From Opitutaceae bacterium (lineage in GTDB: Bacteria; Verrucomicrobiota; Verrucomicrobiia; Opitutales; Opitutaceae), in NCBI GenBank assembly GCA_018402455.1, contig JAGYIG010000007.1, forward strand, positions 51,328-115,327: a DNA stretch of 64,000 nucleotides, given 5' to 3'. The position numbers and the translations under genes were made by a program. This document shows positions 1 to 8,826 of the stretch, piece by piece (positions within the stretch are counted from its first letter, which is position 1; each line of letters starts with the position of its first letter). Under the pieces are notes generated by a model that ran no database searches, was not told the origin of the DNA, and saw only the letters and a program-made list of their open reading frames with translations.

Positions 1-933
1 CTGGAGCAGCTCACCGGAAACCTCGAGGAAACGATCTCCACGATCCTGACCCTCAACACCATCGCCAACACCCTGGGCTCGATCACCATCGGCGGACTGG
101 CCATCGAACTCTATGGGCAAACCGCCCTCGGCATCGTTTCCGCGCTCATGACCCTGGGGATTTTGTTTTTCTCGGAGGTCATTCCCAAAAACCTCGGCGT
201 CGTTTATCGGATCAGTCTGCAGCCCCACGTGGTGTATCCGCTCCTGTGGATGCGCAACGCCCTGCGGCCCGTTACTTATCTTTGCAACGTTCTGGTGCGG
301 ATCGTCATCACCTCCCCGCCCGAGAAAACGGATTCGGACGAGGAGATCATCCTGCTGGCCGAGCGCGGCACTCTGGATGGCTCCATTTCCAAAAACGAAT
401 CCAGTATCATCGCCAACGCGCTCTCGCTCGATGATGTGCGGGTGCATGAGATCATGACCCCCCGGACGGTGGTCACCTCGTTTAGTTGCTCGTCGACGGT
501 CGGCGAGGTCTTCGACGCCTATCCCAACATCCCCTTTGCGCGCATCCCGGTCTACGAAGACAGCCTCGACCACGTGGTGGGCATGGTCCGCCGCCGCGAT
601 TTATTGAAAGCGGTGGCCAACGACCTCGAACAAGATCCGATCACGGCGCACATGCAGGAAATCCATTTCGTGCCCGAGACCGCCACCGCCGCCCAAGCCT
701 TGCAGGAGTTTTTGCGCATCCACCAACAACTCTTTGTGGTAGTGGATGAGTTTGGCTCCACCGCCGGCGTGCTCACGATTGAAGACGTGATGGAGCATTT
801 GATCGGGCGGGAGATTTTTGAAAAAGACGACCTGGCGGTGGACATGCGGGAGTTGGCGCGTGCCCGCCTTAAGAAAACCTTGCGCACCCGCCGACCGAAT
901 CCACCCGCCCCCACTTCTCCTCCGGAAAAGTAG
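1..933 (+). CDS. CNNM/DUF21 membrane protein with CBS pair (5' end outside window)
   Basis: The reading frame is open from base 1, so the true start lies upstream; 310 residues are visible. The first ~100 residues are hydrophobic and end in the DUF21-type segment FFSEVIPKNLGVVYR. A tandem CBS pair follows, from VHEIMTPR to DEFGSTAGVLTIEDVMEHL. Members of this CNNM/CorC-like family are membrane proteins linked to Mg2+ or Co2+ transport or efflux, with adenosyl nucleotides sensed by the CBS pair. The protein ends about 35 residues after CBS2, in a basic, proline-rich tail, so the CorC_HlyC C-terminal domain of longer relatives is absent. lgt starts 12 bases downstream, so the two are probably co-transcribed. 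The substrate is not determined by the sequence. Confidence 0.85.
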   Translation: MEQLTGNLEETISTILTLNTIANTLGSITIGGLAIELYGQTALGIVSALMTLGILFFSEVIPKNLGVVYRISLQPHVVYPLLWMRNALRPVTYLCNVLVRIVITSPPEKTDSDEEIILLAERGTLDGSISKNESSIIANALSLDDVRVHEIMTPRTVVTSFSCSSTVGEVFDAYPNIPFARIPVYEDSLDHVVGMVRRRDLLKAVANDLEQDPITAHMQEIHFVPETATAAQALQEFLRIHQQLFVVVDEFGSTAGVLTIEDVMEHLIGREIFEKDDLAVDMRELARARLKKTLRTRRPNPPAPTSPPEK

Positions 934-945
934 GCGGCCGCCGCT

Positions 946-1773
946 ATGTCCGACCCCGCCACCCCCTCCCATTGGGTGCACGATCTGAGTCCGTTTTTGA
1001 TTCAATTCAATGAGAGCTTCGGGCTGCGCTACTACGGGCTTTCCTACCTGCTGGGTTTCGCGCTCGGAGGTTGGATCCTCTGGGTGGCCGCCCTGCGCGG
1101 GCGCCTCGCCCTGAAGCCCGAAGCCGTGGCCGACCTGATGACCGCCCTCGTGATCGGCGTTATGGTGGGCGGCCGCTTGGGTTATTTCGCACTCTACGAG
1201 CCCCGGACCGTGTTGGAGGACCCGATCCAGTTGATCCGGGTATGGGACGGCGGCATGGCCTCTCACGGCGGTTTCGTGGGCGTGGGCGTAGCGATCGCCT
1301 GGTTCGTGCGAAAGCACCCCATTCGCTTCTTCGCGCTCGCCGATGCCGTGATCGCGGTCGCCCCGCTGGGCGTAGGCCTCGGGCGCGTGGCCAACTTCAT
1401 CAACGGTGAACTCTGGGGCCGCGTCACCGACGTCTCATGGGCGGTGATCTTTCCCGCCAGCGCGATTCCCGGCACGCCTCTGGCGGAAATCCCGGCGCGG
1501 CATCCCTCCCAAATCTACGCCGCGGCGTTGGAGGGATTTCTGATCTTCGCCTACCTGCAATGGCGCTTTTGGAAAACGGCAGCCCCCCTCCGTCAGCCGG
1601 GCCGCATTACCGGAGAGTTTTTGATCATTTATGGTATCGCCCGGGTGATCACCGAAATGTTTCGCGAACCCGACGCGAGTCTGCTGCTGGGCCTCACCCG
1701 GGGCACCCTCTACTCCCTGTTGATGGTCATCGCGGGCACCATCGTGCTGCGACGGACCAAGCCTCTAGGGTGA
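946..1773 (+). CDS. lgt: Prolipoprotein diacylglyceryl transferase Lgt
   Basis: Transfers diacylglycerol from phosphatidylglycerol to the lipobox cysteine of prolipoproteins in the inner membrane. It is 275 aa, normal for the family, with several membrane segments. The Lgt signature GRVANFINGELWG lies at about residues 146-158, and the conserved segments GGRLGYFALYEP (about 75-86) and WDGGMASHGG (about 100-109) are intact. RHPSQIYAAALEG, another family landmark, follows. The ATG at 946 comes 12 bases after the upstream stop. Several lipobox proteins in this window would be its substrates. Confidence 0.97.
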   Translation: MSDPATPSHWVHDLSPFLIQFNESFGLRYYGLSYLLGFALGGWILWVAALRGRLALKPEAVADLMTALVIGVMVGGRLGYFALYEPRTVLEDPIQLIRVWDGGMASHGGFVGVGVAIAWFVRKHPIRFFALADAVIAVAPLGVGLGRVANFINGELWGRVTDVSWAVIFPASAIPGTPLAEIPARHPSQIYAAALEGFLIFAYLQWRFWKTAAPLRQPGRITGEFLIIYGIARVITEMFREPDASLLLGLTRGTLYSLLMVIAGTIVLRRTKPLG

Positions 1774-1852
1774 TTCCTCAGGGCGATCTAGGCAATCAAC
1801 CCTAGAGCAAAAAGTTTGGATTCCGAGCAAGGCCCCGCAGCCTTTGGGGGCA

Positions 1853-2347
1853 ATGCGGCACGCGAGGCGAACATTGATCGGAATCCTACTCCTGTGGGTC
1901 AGTGGTCTTCCGCTCGCTGCCAGCACCGATTCGACCCGCAATCCCGTGCAATGGGTGCGTGGTGTATATGTCGCCGAGTCCCCCGCGGCGGCACCGGTGC
2001 CCGCGAGTATTGCCGAATCGGTCGCCCGGACCCGGGCTCGGGAATTGGGCGGGGTGGCCGTCCCCGCGACCGGTCGATCCATGCTGCCGTTGTATCAAAG
2101 CGGCACGATCATGGTCATCGCTCCGGTCGATTATGATGACCTCAAGCGGGGCCAAACCGTCATTTACCAAAACCGCGAAGGCCGTCACGTGGCTCACATT
2201 CTGGTGGCCAAGTGCCGCACCGGCTGGCGCGTGACCGGCCTGAACAACCGACTGCACGACGGCCAAGGCGTCAACCCCTCCAACTTGCGGGGAGTCGTGG
2301 TCGAGGCCTTCCAACCCGTTCGCGGACTGTCCGTCGCCTCCCGCTAA
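1853..2347 (+). CDS. S26-like signal peptidase family protein (Ser-His type)
   Basis: A 164-aa protein with an N-terminal hydrophobic segment that may be a signal peptide or anchor. GRSMLP places a candidate nucleophile at Ser76. RHVAHILVAK follows, with His115 where bacterial signal peptidase I would have its catalytic lysine, and then TGLNNRLHD, which resembles the GDNN..D box of signal peptidases. Ser plus His is the arrangement of archaeal and ER-type S26B enzymes, although Lys120 is nearby. No second membrane segment is seen. The ATG at 1853 is preferred over a TTG three codons upstream. The family assignment is fair; the substrate is unknown. Confidence 0.7.
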   Translation: MRHARRTLIGILLLWVSGLPLAASTDSTRNPVQWVRGVYVAESPAAAPVPASIAESVARTRARELGGVAVPATGRSMLPLYQSGTIMVIAPVDYDDLKRGQTVIYQNREGRHVAHILVAKCRTGWRVTGLNNRLHDGQGVNPSNLRGVVVEAFQPVRGLSVASR

Positions 2348-2418
2348 GCGCGATCCGTCGCGTCCTTTACTTGGCTGGTGCGGGTGGTTTGATGGGGTGC
2401 TGATTACCCTGCCCCACC

Positions 2419-3771
2419 ATGAAATCATTCCCCGCTTGTTTTGCGGCCGTTTTTTGCGGCCTAAGTCTTTTTTGCTCCGCGGAAACCACCTCGAACTACG
2501 ATCGCGCGGCCGATGATCATGACTTCACCGTATTCATGCGCGAAAGCGGTTGGTGCTGGTTTCAAGATCCCCGCGCCATCATCGCCGGCGATCACCTGCT
2601 GATCGGTGCGGTGCAGGGCAACGGATCCGGCGCCGCCCACGTCGGGGTCTTTGATCTCAACCAAGGCCAACCCCTCGGCACGGCATTGATGCGCGACGAC
2701 TTCGGGCACGACGACCACAACTCACCGGTATTCTACCGCCGCCCCGACGGCCAGGTCCTCGCGATGTATGCCCTGCACCACGAGGACCTCCTGCACCGCT
2801 GGCGTCTCTCGGATCCGTCTGATCCGCTGCGTTGGTCCCCCGAACGAACCTATACCCACGACTACGCCAACGCGGGCAAGATCACCTACATGAATCTGTT
2901 CGCGTTGGCGGATGAGGGACTGCTCTACAACTTCCATCGCGGCATCGAATTCAATCCCGCGTTCATCATCTCCCGCGATCACGGCGACACCTGGAGCGAC
3001 CCCACCCACTTCATCGCCAGCGAGCTGGACGGCCGTCATCGCCCCTACGCCCGCTACGCGAGCAATGGCACGGATTCCATTCACGTGGGATTCACCGACG
3101 GTCACCCCCGACGCTTTGGCAACAGCATCTACTACACGCGGTTCAGCGATGGCCAATTTCATCGCGCCGACGGCACCGTCATCAAATCCCTCGCCGCCGA
3201 GGGACCCCTCCGTCCCAGCGAGGCGGAACGGGTCTACCAAGGCAGCGAAACCGTCAACGACGACTGGGACTTGAGCGCAGTCGGGGCCGCTTGGACCAGC
3301 GAAACGGCCATCGACGCGGCGGGAAACCCCCACCTCGCCTACACCCTCTACCACGCCAATACCGACAACCGCTACCGACTGGCCTCGTGGGACGGATCGC
3401 GCTGGATCGATCGCGAGGTCGCCTACGCCGGGCACTGCCTGTATGACCGTGAAGCCAGCTACACGGGATTGATCAGCCTGGACCCCATTGATCCCGAAGT
3501 GGTGTTTATTTCCACCAACGTGCACCCCACCACCGGCGAAGATACGGGCGGCTATCATGAGATTTATCGGGCTCGCATCGGTCCCGCGGATGACATCACC
3601 ACCCTCGTATGGACACCAGTGACCACCGACTCTCCGGTGCGAAACCTGCGCCCCCTCATCCTGCGGGAGGGGAGCCGGCGAGTCGTGCTGTGGAATCGGG
3701 GCGACTTCACAACCTACCTCGACTACCAACTCGATGCCGTTGGTTTCGTGGAAACGGTCGCGGCCCCCTGA
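2419..3771 (+). CDS. Exported BNR-4 repeat (beta-propeller) protein, possible polysaccharide-active enzyme
   Basis: A 450-aa protein with a clear signal peptide (about residues 1-21, ending near LFCSAETT), so it is periplasmic or secreted. The body matches the BNR-4 propeller type: WCWFQDPRAI at the start, DDHNSPVFYR with a paired His-Asn, FIISRDHGDTWSDP (an Asp-box-like turn) and HLAYTLYHAN. BNR-4 proteins include PL24/PL25-like polysaccharide lyases and many uncharacterised exported proteins of marine bacteria. The His-rich segment may be catalytic, but no substrate can be read from the sequence. It stands alone between the signal-peptidase-like gene and the convergent pcp. Confidence 0.75.
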   Translation: MKSFPACFAAVFCGLSLFCSAETTSNYDRAADDHDFTVFMRESGWCWFQDPRAIIAGDHLLIGAVQGNGSGAAHVGVFDLNQGQPLGTALMRDDFGHDDHNSPVFYRRPDGQVLAMYALHHEDLLHRWRLSDPSDPLRWSPERTYTHDYANAGKITYMNLFALADEGLLYNFHRGIEFNPAFIISRDHGDTWSDPTHFIASELDGRHRPYARYASNGTDSIHVGFTDGHPRRFGNSIYYTRFSDGQFHRADGTVIKSLAAEGPLRPSEAERVYQGSETVNDDWDLSAVGAAWTSETAIDAAGNPHLAYTLYHANTDNRYRLASWDGSRWIDREVAYAGHCLYDREASYTGLISLDPIDPEVVFISTNVHPTTGEDTGGYHEIYRARIGPADDITTLVWTPVTTDSPVRNLRPLILREGSRRVVLWNRGDFTTYLDYQLDAVGFVETVAAP

Positions 3772-3877
3772 GGACGTTTTCTGGGAAATGACGGATCAGC
3801 TAAACGGCGGGGGGGGATTGACGATCACCGGCTGCGGCGGTCGCGTGGTGGTGAGCAACCGGATGAAACCGATGGAC

Positions 3878-3920
3878 CGTCAGCCTGCAGCGGCGGTCAC
3901 GGCGAGACGCGCCCTACCTG
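3878..3920 (+). repeat. REP-like intergenic element, copy 1
   Basis: The stretch around CAGCCTG...CGGCGGTC-ACGGCGAGACG ending CGCCCTACCT recurs almost unchanged at 38866-38911. There the core is a clean palindrome, GTCTC-GGC-GAGAC; here the left arm is GTCAC, so the stem is imperfect. It fills the gap between two convergent genes. It looks like one member of a dispersed palindromic family. Confidence 0.55.
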
Positions 3921-3932
3921 TTCAATCCCATG

Positions 3933-4556
3933 CTATTCCTCTCGCCCGGCCGAAATCCGCCGATCCCGTTTGGTCCGCACGGCCGTGATGATCGCCGCGC
4001 GCAGCGCGGCCTCCATCGCATCGAGCCCAAATTCCGGTCGGGGCCGCGGCACGTGAATAAACCCACCCCGCGGGCCAGGATAACGCCGTAAATAATGTAT
4101 CAGACAATAGAATACATGATTACAAACATAGGTGCCCGCACTGGTGGACACCTCGACCGGCCACCCCGCCCGGACCAACTTCTGATACATGGCCTTGATC
4201 GGCAAGGTGGAGAGGTAGGCGGTCGCCCCGGTTTTCCGAATGGGGACGTCGACGGGTTTTTGGCCTTGATTGTCCGGGATGCGCGCATCGTCGAGATTGA
4301 GGGCAACCCGCTCCAGCGAAAGGACCTGTCGCCCCGCCGCCAGACCCAGGCAAATGACCATTTCGGGGTGGTGGCGACGAATGGCCCGTTGCAACTCCGT
4401 GGCGGCGACCCCGAAAGCCACCGGGAGATTCTGCCCTCTCACCAAGCGGCCGTGCAGTCGCGCTCCGTCCAACCGCGCCGCCAGTTGCCCGGAGGGATTT
4501 TCGACATCGCCGCCGAAGGGCTCAAACCCGGTGACCAATATTTTGCGTTCCATCAT
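3933..4556 (-). CDS. pcp: Pyroglutamyl-peptidase I
   Basis: Cytoplasmic C15 cysteine peptidase that removes N-terminal pyroglutamate (5-oxoproline) from peptides. It is 207 aa, normal for the family. The N-terminal signature ILVTGFEPFGG is intact. The catalytic triad is visible as Glu82 (SLERVALN), Cys145 (TYVCNHVFY) and His168 (FIHVP). The tandem ATGATG at 4556/4553 overlaps the TGA stop of pxpA, implying translational coupling. The longer upstream frame adds only unrelated residues. Following the 5-oxoprolinase genes, it would supply their substrate. Confidence 0.95.
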   Translation of the reverse strand: MMERKILVTGFEPFGGDVENPSGQLAARLDGARLHGRLVRGQNLPVAFGVAATELQRAIRRHHPEMVICLGLAAGRQVLSLERVALNLDDARIPDNQGQKPVDVPIRKTGATAYLSTLPIKAMYQKLVRAGWPVEVSTSAGTYVCNHVFYCLIHYLRRYPGPRGGFIHVPRPRPEFGLDAMEAALRAAIITAVRTKRDRRISAGREE

Positions 4557-5270
4557 CCCGTCCAACAGTTCGTGACCGTGACCCCAGCGGCTTTGAGCCC
4601 AGCGCGAATTCGCGTGGCGAACGCCACCGCCTGGGGATGATCCCCGTGCAGGCATATTGAGTCAGCCCGCAGGCTCACCCACGCGCCGGAGAGACTCCTG
4701 ACCTGTCCCCGCTCCATCAAATCCAACACCTGAACCAGGGCTGCTTCAGGGGTCGACCACAAGGCGCCGGGCCGTTCGCGCGAAACCAGTTGGCCGTCGG
4801 CATCGTAAGCCCGATCCGCAAACGCCTCTGTTTTGGTATTCACAGGTATTCGCCGCCAATCCCGCAGTGACCAGCGCACCGCTCGCCAACGCCAACAAGC
4901 CCAACCTGGGACGAAGGAGTCGCACCGTGGCTGCCACCACGCTGCCACGTCAGCATCCTGCGCCGCCATGTTAGAGGGTACCGTGCGGTTTGACGTAAGT
5001 GAAGGCCCCATGAGCGCGCAAGGCGGTCAGTTGGTTCCAGACTGCTGGCGCACCTGAGGGCGTCAACCGCTGTTCGTGCCGACCAAAATTCGCGCGATCC
5101 GCGAAACCCGGGATGAAGCACCACGTGATGAGCCGCGGCCAACTGCAAGGTGTGGCGTATCGTGGCATCGTCCCTGGCGCCAGGCCACACTGGCGGAGGT
5201 GACCAGGGCATCAACTGATCTCCCGTCCTCCGCCCTCTCCCACATCGCAGTTCAAATCAATGACGGTCAT
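4553..5270 (-). pseudogene. pxpA: 5-oxoprolinase subunit PxpA (LamB/YcsF family), broken by multiple apparent indels
   Basis: PxpA works with PxpB and PxpC in ATP-dependent cleavage of 5-oxoproline to glutamate. The whole family sequence is present but spread over three frames. MTVIDLNCDVGEG starts at 5270. DALVTSASVA, DDATIRHTLQLAAAHHVV, HPGFADRANFGRHEQRLTP, WNQLTALRAHGAFTYVKPHG, NMAAQDADVA, LGLLALASGALVTAGL and finally TEAFADRAYDADG through SICLHGDHPQAVAFA follow in order. About six small indels are needed to join them. The segments themselves show little decay, so base-calling or assembly error is more likely than a real pseudogene. It lies between pxpBC and pcp and overlaps both. Confidence 0.85.
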
Positions 5271-6926
5271 CGCGGACGAATCAGTCGAAGTAACCGGGCC
5301 GTAAACCCAGATCCCGGCGGCCCGGTGACGGGCTTCCTGAGCCTCGGCCAAATCCACGGCCACAAATCTCACTTCCCCTCCCAACGGAACCGATGCGAGG
5401 ACCGGAATATCGGCGGAGATCACTCCGGCGAAACGCGGGTAACCCCCCAATGATTGACGGTCCGCCATCAGCACCAACGGCTGGCCGCTGGGCGGAATCT
5501 GCACCGTGCCCAAGGCCACGGGCTGAGACACCATTTCGTCGGCAGCGAGCGGGGTGACCTTGGGACCTTCCAAACGAAATCCCATTCGATTGGAGTCCGG
5601 CGAGAGACGATACTCGGCGGCCAGAAATTCCGTCCAAGCGGCGGGACCAAACCCCGCGGCCTCCGGCCCCGGCAAGACGCGAATCTCGGTCAGGGTTTCG
5701 CGCGGCAAACCCCGTAATCCGGACGCCAGACTCCACCCGGTCCGCACCTCCGGAACCGGGCCTGAGCCGGTTGCCAGCCAATCCCCGGTCCGCAACTCGC
5801 GCCCTTGGAATCCGCCGAAACCCGCCGCCACCTGAGTGCTCGCCGAGCCCAGTTTGAGCGGCACATCAATGCCTCCGGCAACCGCCAAATAGCCCCTCCC
5901 TCCCCGCGGTAGCTTACTGAGGTCGAGGACTTCTCCCGCTTGCACGGGAAACGGTAACCCCACCGGTCGGCCGGCCACCTCCGCCCCGGTTATGGCGACC
6001 AAGGAAGCCTCGGAAAAACGGAGCACCGGCCCTTTGAGCGCCCATTCCAGCCCCGGCGCGCCCGCGGGATTGCCCACCAGTAAATTCGCCACGGCCAACG
6101 CCCTCGAATTGAGCGCCCCGCCTTCCGCCACTCCCATTGATTGAAATCCCGGCCGACCCAGATCCTGCACGAGGGTCTGCACCCCTCCGGCCAAGACTTC
6201 GAGTCGCCCGCCCGATGAGGAGGTCGCCTCGCCGGGCACCGTCGGCGCACGGACCGGATCCGAATCCGCGGTGGGCAGGGCAGTCACCGGCTTGAAGCGC
6301 ACCCGATCCCCGACCTGCAGCCAGGAGGGTTCGGCGGCATCGGGATCGAACAGCCGTTGGGCCGTGCGACCGATCAGATTCCAGCCGCCCGGGAGCTCCT
6401 GCGGATACACTCCGGTTTGGGTGCCACCAATTCCCACCGAGCCCGCTGGCACCCGCAGGCGGGGCGTTTCCCGTCGCGGACACGCCAGCACGGGGTCCAG
6501 GCCCGAGAGGTAGGGAAAACCGGGAGCAAACCCGAGGGCGCTGACTTGGTAGGTGACCTTGGCGTGGCGCTTGATGACCTCGCGTTCGGTCAATCCGAGC
6601 CGCGCGGCCATGCTCGCCAAATCCGGACCCGCTTCTCCCCCATAGACCACCGGCAATACCCGACGGCGGGACGACAGGCGCCCGGTGACCCGCTTTGAGC
6701 CGACCCCCAAGACCTCTTCAAGTCGCTCACGAGCCCTAAAAACATCGCTTTCGGGACGCAGATGCAGCGCGACCGCATTTAAGCCCGGCACCACTTCCTG
6801 GGCACCCAACTCCGGATCCCGGCTAAGGAACTGGGCGACCTGACGGACCTTCCGGAGCGTTGTCGGACCGGGAGCAGCGGCCACTTCGATTACTAAAGCC
6901 GTATCGCTGAGGACTTTGATGGTCAT
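5211..6926 (-). CDS. pxpB-pxpC: Fused 5-oxoprolinase subunits PxpB-PxpC (biotin-dependent carboxylase-like)
   Basis: One reading frame carries both partner subunits of PxpA. The PxpB (CT_C_D, allophanate hydrolase subunit 1) part is about residues 1-200, with YQVSALGFAPGFPYLSGL and PAGSVGIGGTQTGVYP. The PxpC (CT_A_B, subunit 2) part is about 240-550, with GGVQTLVQDLGRPGFQ and RGYLAVAGGIDVP. PxpC-like sequence ends near EAQEARHRAAG, and the last 19 codons are actually the start of pxpA, so a stop has probably been lost to an indel near 5275-5300. The ATG at 6926 is preferred to a TTG at 6935. Fused B-C forms are known; here the fusion itself is inside intact sequence. Confidence 0.88.
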   Translation of the reverse strand: MTIKVLSDTALVIEVAAAPGPTTLRKVRQVAQFLSRDPELGAQEVVPGLNAVALHLRPESDVFRARERLEEVLGVGSKRVTGRLSSRRRVLPVVYGGEAGPDLASMAARLGLTEREVIKRHAKVTYQVSALGFAPGFPYLSGLDPVLACPRRETPRLRVPAGSVGIGGTQTGVYPQELPGGWNLIGRTAQRLFDPDAAEPSWLQVGDRVRFKPVTALPTADSDPVRAPTVPGEATSSSGGRLEVLAGGVQTLVQDLGRPGFQSMGVAEGGALNSRALAVANLLVGNPAGAPGLEWALKGPVLRFSEASLVAITGAEVAGRPVGLPFPVQAGEVLDLSKLPRGGRGYLAVAGGIDVPLKLGSASTQVAAGFGGFQGRELRTGDWLATGSGPVPEVRTGWSLASGLRGLPRETLTEIRVLPGPEAAGFGPAAWTEFLAAEYRLSPDSNRMGFRLEGPKVTPLAADEMVSQPVALGTVQIPPSGQPLVLMADRQSLGGYPRFAGVISADIPVLASVPLGGEVRFVAVDLAEAQEARHRAAGIWVYGPVTSTDSSAMTVIDLNCDVGEGGGREIS

Positions 6927-7056
6927 TCCCCGCAACTCTCCGACGGATTGTCGTCCGAGACAAGCCCACCCCTTGGTTACTTATACCCCTTAGCCTCGAG
7001 CTGATAGTTTACCGGATAGGGTTGAGTTTAGCTCTGGAAGCCGAGTTATTCCCCGG

Positions 7057-7632
7057 ATGCCCGCCCGACCGGCTATCATTGCCATTATCGCCCTAGTGAC
7101 CCTCACCGCCTGCAGCCCGGATGAGGTGAACTCTTATCGCGTGCCCAAAGAGACCTCCCCCACCATGCCAGGGGCCGGTGGCGAGGCCCCGGTGTCAACC
7201 GGCGGAGGGGCCCTCACGTGGCAGGCGCCGGATCACTGGCTGGATCAGGGTGCCAGCGGCATGCGCCGCGGCAGCTTTCAAGTGCCCGGCGAAGGTGAGG
7301 CCGTGGCCGATCTCTCGATCATCGCCTTCCCTGGTGACGTCGGAGGACTCGCCGCCAACGTCAATCGTTGGCGAGGCCAGGTGGGGCTGCCCAACCTGTC
7401 ACCCGCGCAAATCGACGCCGAGGTCGAACACACCGACACCGCCTTTTTCCACGTTGATATCGTGACGATGACCGGAGACGCGGGCGGGATCCCCACCCGT
7501 ATCGATGGGGCGATTTTTAATCACGCCGGCGAATCTTGGTTCATCAAGTTCATGGGGCCGGCCGAGCTGGTCGCCCGGGAAAACGATAATTTCCGCGCGT
7601 TCGTAAACACCGTGGCGCCAGCCAACCGCTGA
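7057..7632 (+). CDS. Putative lipoprotein of unknown function upstream of resB
   Basis: A 191-aa protein with a lipoprotein signal peptide; the lipobox is LTAC with Cys19. A Gly/Pro/Thr-rich linker (about residues 30-52) precedes a compact domain starting LTWQAPDHWLDQG and containing DLSIIAFPGDVGG and ESWFIKFMGP. No enzyme motif is seen. It ends 11 bases before resB and may be co-transcribed with resB-ccsA, so a role in envelope redox or cytochrome maturation is possible but unproven. Confidence 0.75.
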   Translation: MPARPAIIAIIALVTLTACSPDEVNSYRVPKETSPTMPGAGGEAPVSTGGGALTWQAPDHWLDQGASGMRRGSFQVPGEGEAVADLSIIAFPGDVGGLAANVNRWRGQVGLPNLSPAQIDAEVEHTDTAFFHVDIVTMTGDAGGIPTRIDGAIFNHAGESWFIKFMGPAELVARENDNFRAFVNTVAPANR

Positions 7633-7643
7633 TTTCCTGAACC

Positions 7644-8813
7644 GTGAACGACCTGACCAAAGCCTTTATCGTCTTCTTCAGCTCCCTGCGGCTCACCGTG
7701 GTGCTGATGGCCTTTTCCATGGTGCTCGTGTTTGTGGCCACGCTCGCGCAGGTGGAGCTGGGCATCTACGGCGTGCAGGAGAAATTCTTCCGCAGCTTCT
7801 TCGTGCTGGCCAATATTCCCGGCACGCAAATTCCCTTCCCGGTCATGCCCGGCGGCTATCTGGTCGGTGGCTTCCTGATGATCAACCTCGTGGCCGCCCA
7901 TGCGACCCGGTTTAAGTTCATTTGGGCGAAGGTAGGCATTCACCTGACCCATTTCGGGCTCATGGTGCTACTGGTCGGCGAGCTCGCGATCGGCTTGTTG
8001 CAGGAGGACTTTTCGCTGCGGCTGGGCGAGGGAGAGACCCGGGGGTATTCGGAGAGTTTTCGTCGCAATGAGGTGGTCCTGATCAACAAGAGTGACCCGC
8101 AGGAGGACGAAGTCGTGGCGATTCCGGAATCTTTCATCGCCGATTTGAAGCCCGTACAGCATGGTAACATGCCGTTCCAGGTGATCACCCGCGCGTACTA
8201 TCCCAACGCCAATATCGGCCTATTGAGCTCCCTGCCCGAAGGCATGGATGCGTCGGTCTTCGCCCCAAACTTTTCCACTCATGGAATCGGCCCGCGGTTG
8301 GGCATCTCTCCCCTGCCGATCACTTACAACGATCAGGAACGTAACCTGCCTGCCGCCTTGGTGGAACTGGTGGGCACCAGCGGTTCCCTGGGCACCTGGC
8401 TGGTATCGCCCATGTTGATCGCGCCGCAGCCGTTCGAATACGAAGGCAAGTCCTGGGAAATCGCGTTCCGCTTCGAACGCGAATACAAACCGTTCGCGGT
8501 CGAGCTGATCGAGCTCCGGCACGACATTTATCCCGGCTCGAACATCCCCAAGAATTTTTCTTCGTTGGTCCGGGTGCGCGCGGATGGCAGCGAGGACCGG
8601 GAGTCGCTCATTCATGAACCACCCGCTGCGCTATCGTGGGTATACCTTCACCAATATCAGATGGACAGCCAATGGGTCTCAGCGTTTCTGCAGGTCGTGC
8701 ACAACCCGGCGCGGGCCCTGGCTCTACGTGGCCTTGCGTGCTTATGACGCTGGGGCTGACCTGGTACTTGGTTCCACCTCAGCCGCTTCGCCCAACGCCG
8801 CAAGGCCGCCTGA
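7644..8813 (+). CDS. resB: Cytochrome c biogenesis protein ResB (3' end frameshifted)
   Basis: ResB pairs with CcsA in System II haem delivery to apocytochrome c. The GTG at 7644 gives LTKAFIVFFSSLRLTVVL, the usual first membrane segment, followed by two more hydrophobic segments and a large extracytoplasmic domain. The uninterrupted frame is family-like to about 8615 (ESLIH). After that, MNHPLRYRGYTF, YQYQMDS, LQVVHNPARA and LMTLGLTWYLV lie in different frames, ending FAQRRKAA with a TGA at 8811-8813. At least three small indels are needed to restore one protein of about 390 aa. Sequence error is the likely cause, as the first 320 residues are clean. ccsA begins 13 bases later. Confidence 0.85.
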
Positions 8814-8826
8814 GCGCGCCTCTCCT

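Noticed and set aside
2722-3729. 335-codon minus-strand frame opposite the BNR-4 gene
   Set aside because: Shadow of a GC-rich gene; low-complexity Val/Gly-rich product without domain features.
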